Shown: positions 6,002-8,762 of the stretch, piece after piece
Layout: the number at the start of each line of letters is the position of its first letter
Numbering within the stretch: the stretch's first letter is position 1
Assembly: GCA_025357175.1 (NCBI GenBank)
Contig: JANXPS010000144.1
Location: forward strand, 1-8,762
Origin: Deltaproteobacteria bacterium
GTDB lineage: Bacteria > Desulfobacterota > Deferrimicrobia > Deferrimicrobiales > Deferrimicrobiaceae
DNA: 8,762 bases
Direction of reading: 5' to 3'
Notes under the pieces: model-generated
What the model was told of the DNA's origin: nothing
Database searches by the model: none
What the model saw: the letters and a program-made list of their open reading frames with translations, nothing else
Made by a program: the position numbers and the translations under genes

Positions 6002-6448
6002 CTAGAGTCTTCCCGCGTTGTTGTATTTTTTCGGCCGGTGACACGCCGGCGTGCACGACCCGCCTTTTTCCGTGACCGTCACCTTGATCTTGGGCCCGTA
6101 GACGATTTTTCCGGCCGCCTCGTCCCACGCGTGGCACACCGAGCAGTTGACGCCGTCGGGCTGCCGATAGACGTGCAACCCGTGGAGGTTCTTGCCCATC
6201 GTCACGTCGCGCCAGTTGGTGTCTACGTTGAAGTCCTCTTCCTCGAACACCACGCGGGGGTGGCAGGGGATGCAGGCGGCGTACTTTTCCGGCAGGTAGG
6301 TCAGGAACTCGCCCTGCGGCAGGTGACGGAATGCGTCGCGGTGGTCGACTTTAGGGGCCGCCGGGGGAGAAATCGCCGCCGCTTCCATGGACGTGGCGGC
6401 CAGTGCGAGGACGGCGAGCGCGATGTGAGCCAAGCGGTATCGGATCAT
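6002..6448 (-). CDS. Exported small multihaem cytochrome c with two CXXCH and one CX3CH site
   Basis: A 148-residue precursor with a signal peptide (Arg3, Arg5, hydrophobic 8-19, AAA at 23-25) and three covalent haem motifs: CIPCH (59-63), CSVCH (102-106) and CTPACH (132-137). The third has three residues between the cysteines. I confirmed it codon by codon on the minus strand (TGC ACG CCG GCG TGT CAC). His89 and His92 (in HGLH) and His36/His42 are candidate distal ligands. The protein should be a periplasmic, low-potential electron carrier of the cytochrome c3/c7-like group, perhaps serving a membrane quinol oxidase or a terminal reductase; no partner enzyme is adjacent. The spacing AAGGA (complement near 6461-6465) to the ATG is longer than usual, about 13 bases, and no alternative start with signal peptide is present. 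It is convergent with the GAF gene (17 bases between stops) and divergent from the cyclase gene, so it is probably monocistronic. Which reductase or pathway it serves is unknown. Confidence 0.88.
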   Translation of the reverse strand: MIRYRLAHIALAVLALAATSMEAAAISPPAAPKVDHRDAFRHLPQGEFLTYLPEKYAACIPCHPRVVFEEEDFNVDTNWRDVTMGKNLHGLHVYRQPDGVNCSVCHAWDEAAGKIVYGPKIKVTVTEKGGSCTPACHRPKKYNNAGRL

Positions 6449-6527
6449 GGAAAAAGCCGTTTCCTTTTATGTTTAATTTATCAATAATAGTGGGGCGCGT
6501 ACTTTGAGGCAAGGCGAGGTTTCTCCG
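6449..6527. promoter_or_regulatory. AT-rich divergent promoter region between cytochrome and cyclase genes
   Basis: This gap between divergently transcribed genes includes an AT-rich patch at about 6464-6490 (TTTTATGTTTAATTTATCAATAATAG), which contrasts with the GC-rich surroundings and probably holds promoters in one or both directions. Possible elements are AATAAT at 6483-6488 as a plus-strand -10 and TTGATA on the minus strand (complement of 6478-6483), but neither has a convincing partner hexamer. I see no clear FNR, Fur or other named operator. Confidence 0.45.
6516..6519 (+). promoter_or_regulatory. Shine-Dalgarno site favouring a TTG start at 6528 for the cyclase
   Basis: GAGG lies 8 bases before TTG at 6528. 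The other in-frame start, TTG at 6504, has only a G-run 8-12 bases ahead and would add eight residues (MRQGEVSP) that look like leader translation. No ATG or GTG is available near the beginning of the protein-like region. The choice of 6528 is a preference, not proof. Confidence 0.45.
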
Positions 6528-7487
6528 TTGGAACGATCCGTCCTGGTAGCTCGCCCGTTATGGCCCGCACTCAATCAGGTCGCCGGACTCATCAGCGAGT
6601 CGGGTTACCACATCGAAAACGCGGTTTGCTGGTCCCGTCTGGTCGATCCCCAGTTCCCCGTCGACGGTCTCGTCGGCGTCCTGCTCGGCGAATACGGCAA
6701 TACGGAAGAGGAAATCAACCTCCTGCGCCGGTTTCGGGCGCGGCGGGGTGCGTCGGGCGTGCCCGTCGTCATGGTGGGCGGCCGCAACGCACGACAAAAG
6801 GAGTCCGCGTTCCGGGACGCGGGCGCCGACCTTCTGCTGATGGCCGACGAGTCGCCCGAGACGCTGACCAACCACATACGGCCGATGCTGCGGCTCGCGG
6901 CGATGTACCGGTCACTCGAACTTCGCACGCGCGACCTGCGCGACCGGACCGGCGTCGACGATCTCACGGGGCTGCCGAACCGGCGGCAGTTCACGAACGA
7001 CCTGCAGCGAAACCTCGAGATGGCGCGCCGCATCGGACGCCCGCTCTCCTGCATCATCGTCGACATCGACGACTTTCGAAGCATCAACGAACGGCACGGC
7101 CAGCCCGCGGGCGACGCGGTGATCCGGCAGTTCGGCGAGGCGCTCGACCGTGGACGGAGAGCGTACGACGCGATGGCGCGGCTGGGAGGCGACGAGTTCG
7201 CCTGGATCCTGGTCGATGCCGACCGCGAGCAGGCGCTCAATGCGGCTCAGCGGGCCCAGAGGCTTCTGACCCAGCGTGCGTACGACAGCGAGGGTGATCA
7301 GGTTACCGTGACCGCGACCTTCGGCGTGGCGTCGGCCGGCCCGGGCGTCGACCTGTCCGCCGATACACTTGTCGGCAACGCCGACCGGGCGCTATACTGG
7401 GGAAAAGAAAGCGGCAAGAACGTCATCCGCTTCTATCCGCCGAAAAGGGCCGTGAACGATGATACGTACCATTCTCATATATCCTGA
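6528..7487 (+). CDS. GGDEF diguanylate cyclase with a degenerate receiver-like N-terminal domain
   Basis: With a TTG start at 6528 the product is 319 residues. The C-terminal half (about 141-303) is a GGDEF domain that should make cyclic di-GMP from GTP: DLTGLPNRRQF (145-155), metal-binding Asp179 in IVDIDDF, Asn187 in the substrate pocket (INERHG instead of the usual INDxxGH), and an intact GGDEF at 220-224. RAYD at 211-214 lies five residues before GGDEF and is the RxxD inhibitory product-binding site, so feedback control by c-di-GMP is expected. Residues 1-125 have receiver-like alternation (VLVARP, VDGLVGVLLGEYG, VPVVMVGG, GADLLLMAD) but lack the acidic pair, the phosphoacceptor Asp (Gly54/Glu55 there), the Thr and the Lys. 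It is thus a pseudo-receiver that cannot be phosphorylated normally. Its 3' end overlaps def by 29 bases. The input signal is unknown. Confidence 0.9.
   Translation: MERSVLVARPLWPALNQVAGLISESGYHIENAVCWSRLVDPQFPVDGLVGVLLGEYGNTEEEINLLRRFRARRGASGVPVVMVGGRNARQKESAFRDAGADLLLMADESPETLTNHIRPMLRLAAMYRSLELRTRDLRDRTGVDDLTGLPNRRQFTNDLQRNLEMARRIGRPLSCIIVDIDDFRSINERHGQPAGDAVIRQFGEALDRGRRAYDAMARLGGDEFAWILVDADREQALNAAQRAQRLLTQRAYDSEGDQVTVTATFGVASAGPGVDLSADTLVGNADRALYWGKESGKNVIRFYPPKRAVNDDTYHSHIS
7369..7398 (+). promoter_or_regulatory. Weak candidate internal promoter for def-fmt
   Basis: TTGTCG (7369-7374) and TATACT (7393-7398) are separated by 18 bases, matching a sigma-70 layout with four of six and five of six consensus bases. 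It lies within the cyclase coding region, 61 bases before the def start. Because the same bases encode the conserved ALYWGK end of the GGDEF domain, the match may be incidental. An internal promoter would make sense for essential def-fmt expression. Confidence 0.25.
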
Positions 7488-7923
7488 TCCCTTCCTGGAA
7501 AGAAAATCCGAACCCGTTCCTTCGGTCGACAACGGCATCAAGCGCCTGATCGAGGACATGTTCGAGACGATGTATGCTTCCAATGGCGTGGGGCTTGCCG
7601 CCCCGCAGATCGGGGTCGGAAAGCGCGTCATCGTGGTCGACGTGTCCGCGGTCGAGAAGGAGCATGCTCCGTTCGCGCTGGTCAACCCCGAGATCGTCGA
7701 CCGGGTCGGCAGCGTCGAGGATTCCGAAGGGTGCCTGAGCGTTCCCGGCGTCGAAGGGATCGTTGCGCGGGCCGAAGAGATCGAGGTCACCGCGATCGCC
7801 GAGTCGGGCGAACCGGTCCGCTTCCGTGCCCGGAATTTCCTGGCTCGCGCCCTGCAGCACGAGATCGATCACCTCGACGGCGTACTGTTCATCAGCCGCC
7901 TGGCCGCGACTGCGGCCCGTTAG
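7459..7923 (+). CDS. def: Peptide deformylase
   Basis: The 154-residue product has all three deformylase motifs: GVGLAAPQIG (43-52, Gln50), EGCLSVP (90-96, metal ligand Cys92) and QHEIDHLDG (133-141, metal ligands His134 and His138, catalytic Glu135). It removes the formyl group from the N-terminus of nascent proteins in the cytoplasm using a bound metal, usually iron. Length is slightly below the common 160-170 residues because the C-terminal helix is short; the active site is complete. The ATG at 7459 is preceded by AAGG (7445-7448) and begins the standard 'ILxYPDPxL' start. The gene begins inside the 3' end of the cyclase gene and its TAG stop touches the proposed GTG start of fmt, so def and fmt form an operon, as in many bacteria. 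Confidence 0.97.
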   Translation: MIRTILIYPDPFLERKSEPVPSVDNGIKRLIEDMFETMYASNGVGLAAPQIGVGKRVIVVDVSAVEKEHAPFALVNPEIVDRVGSVEDSEGCLSVPGVEGIVARAEEIEVTAIAESGEPVRFRARNFLARALQHEIDHLDGVLFISRLAATAAR

Positions 7924-8762
7924 TGTTTCTCTTCCAGCCGATCTTCAAGACGATCTTCATGGGTACGCCCGCGTTTGCGGTGCCCGCGCTCAGGGCGCTC
8001 GCAAATGCCGAGAACGTCACGCTCGTGGCGACGAATCCCGACCGGCCCGCTGGACGTGGCAACGTGCTTTCGCCGCCGGCGGTCAAGGTCGAGGCCGAAC
8101 GGCTGGGCATCCCCGTGTTCCAGCCCGAAAAGGCGCGCAATCCCGACGCGGTCGCCCGTTTCGCCGATGAAAAGCCCGACCTGATCGTCGTCGCCGCCTA
8201 CGGTCACATTCTTCCCAAATCCATTCTCGAGATTCCGAAATACGGATGCATCAACGTCCACGCATCGATTCTGCCCCGTTACCGCGGCGCGGCGCCGATC
8301 AACTGGGCGGTGGCCCGGGGCGAGACGAAGACCGGCGTCACGATCATGCGGATGGACGCCGGGATGGATACCGGCCCGATGCTTCTGGTCCGCGAATTGC
8401 CGATCGGAGAAGACGACACGGCCGAGTCGATCTATCCGCGGCTGGCCGAACTCGGGGCCCGGGCGCTGCTCGAAGCGCTCGACAAACTTCACGACGGCAA
8501 GCTCGTCGAGACGCCGCAGGACGATGCCCTGGCGACGACGGCACCGATGCTCAAGAAGGAACACGGCAAGGCCGACTGGTCGATGGCTGCACGCGACATC
8601 CGCAATCTCGTTCGGGGGCTGACGCCATGGCCCTCCGTGACCGCGGCCCACGGCGGCAAGGGGCTCAAGCTGATCGGGGTGACGGTTGTCTCCGAGGAGG
8701 GAGCCACGGGCCCGCCGGGCGCGATCGTTTCCGCAGGAAAGGACGGCGTGGTCGTGGCTTGC
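7923..8762 (+). CDS. fmt: Methionyl-tRNA formyltransferase, 3' end cut by the window
   Basis: The frame is open from the proposed GTG at 7923 to the last base, 280 of an expected 310 or so residues. Fmt formylates initiator Met-tRNA with 10-formyl-tetrahydrofolate. The N-terminus reads KTIFMGTPAFAVP, the usual Fmt start; DRPAGRGNVLSPPAVK follows. The catalytic region has INVHASILPRYRGAAPINWA (110-129; Asn111, His113) and MDAGMDTGPM (144-153; Asp149). The C-terminal domain begins around residue 205 with LVRGLTPWPSV near 227-237. The start is uncertain: ATG at 7959 would delete the first beta strand (KTIF), so the GTG at 7923, overlapping the def stop by one base (TAGTG), is preferred; it has no clear ribosome site and is probably translated by coupling. 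Residue numbers here count from that GTG. The missing end should hold the last part of the tRNA-binding domain. Confidence 0.95.
   Translation, partial: MFLFQPIFKTIFMGTPAFAVPALRALANAENVTLVATNPDRPAGRGNVLSPPAVKVEAERLGIPVFQPEKARNPDAVARFADEKPDLIVVAAYGHILPKSILEIPKYGCINVHASILPRYRGAAPINWAVARGETKTGVTIMRMDAGMDTGPMLLVRELPIGEDDTAESIYPRLAELGARALLEALDKLHDGKLVETPQDDALATTAPMLKKEHGKADWSMAARDIRNLVRGLTPWPSVTAAHGGKGLKLIGVTVVSEEGATGPPGAIVSAGKDGVVVAC

Noticed and set aside
4839..6137. Long minus-strand open frame over the double-GAF gene (432 codons)
   Set aside because: Antisense shadow of a clear GAF protein; His-, Arg- and Asp-rich product and overlap with the 3' end of the cytochrome gene on the same strand in a different frame.
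6002..6448. Assignment of the cytochrome as NapB (periplasmic nitrate reductase subunit)
   Set aside because: Size is similar, but it has three haem motifs rather than two, lacks the expected Pro-His-Ser-type context, and no napA or other nap gene is adjacent.
6471..6484. FNR-type box in the AT-rich gap upstream of the cytochrome
   Set aside because: Only one half-site (ATCAA, 6480-6484) matches; the other arm is GTTTA rather than TTGAT, so the palindrome is absent.

Overview
This GC-rich, gene-dense window carries eleven protein-coding genes, two of them cut by the window edges. I see no rRNA, tRNA, CRISPR array, insertion sequence or phage gene. A multihaem c-type cytochrome, a ubiD-ubiA-ubiX quinone-type cassette, several sensory/regulatory proteins and GC-rich codon use suggest a respiring, probably anaerobic Gram-negative bacterium. 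Desulfobacterota or another deltaproteobacteria-like lineage fits best, but this is an inference from gene content and no marker here fixes the taxon.

Layout. 1-549 (+): 3' end of an uncharacterised protein. 593-1369 (-): exported dienelactone-hydrolase-family protein, convergent with the first gene. 1527-4501 (+): ubiD, ubiA, ubiX in one tight cluster, divergent from the hydrolase gene. 4552-5984 (+): a single-domain response regulator whose stop codon overlaps the start of a double-GAF protein. 6002-6448 (-): small exported cytochrome c with three haem-binding motifs, one of the unusual CX3CH type. 6528-7487 (+): diguanylate cyclase with a degenerate receiver-like N-terminus. 7459-8762 (+): def and fmt (fmt cut by the window end), with def starting inside the 3' end of the cyclase gene.

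How the genes work together. UbiX makes prenylated FMN, the cofactor of UbiD. UbiA attaches a polyprenyl chain to an aromatic acid and UbiD removes the ring carboxylate, so the trio most likely performs the late, membrane-linked steps of respiratory quinone synthesis. In an organism of this kind that would probably be menaquinone by the futalosine route, but no mqn gene is visible to prove it. The regulator/GAF pair is a signalling module with no kinase or DNA-binding output in the window. Def and Fmt form the N-formylmethionine cycle: Fmt formylates initiator Met-tRNA and Def removes the formyl group from nascent proteins.

I do not see a convincing undescribed system. The points most worth a second look are the CX3CH haem site, the output-less receiver/GAF pair, the cyclase with an inactivated receiver that overlaps def, and the start-codon choices (TTG in ubiX and the cyclase, GTG in fmt). 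Several long antisense reading frames over ubiD/ubiA are composition artefacts.
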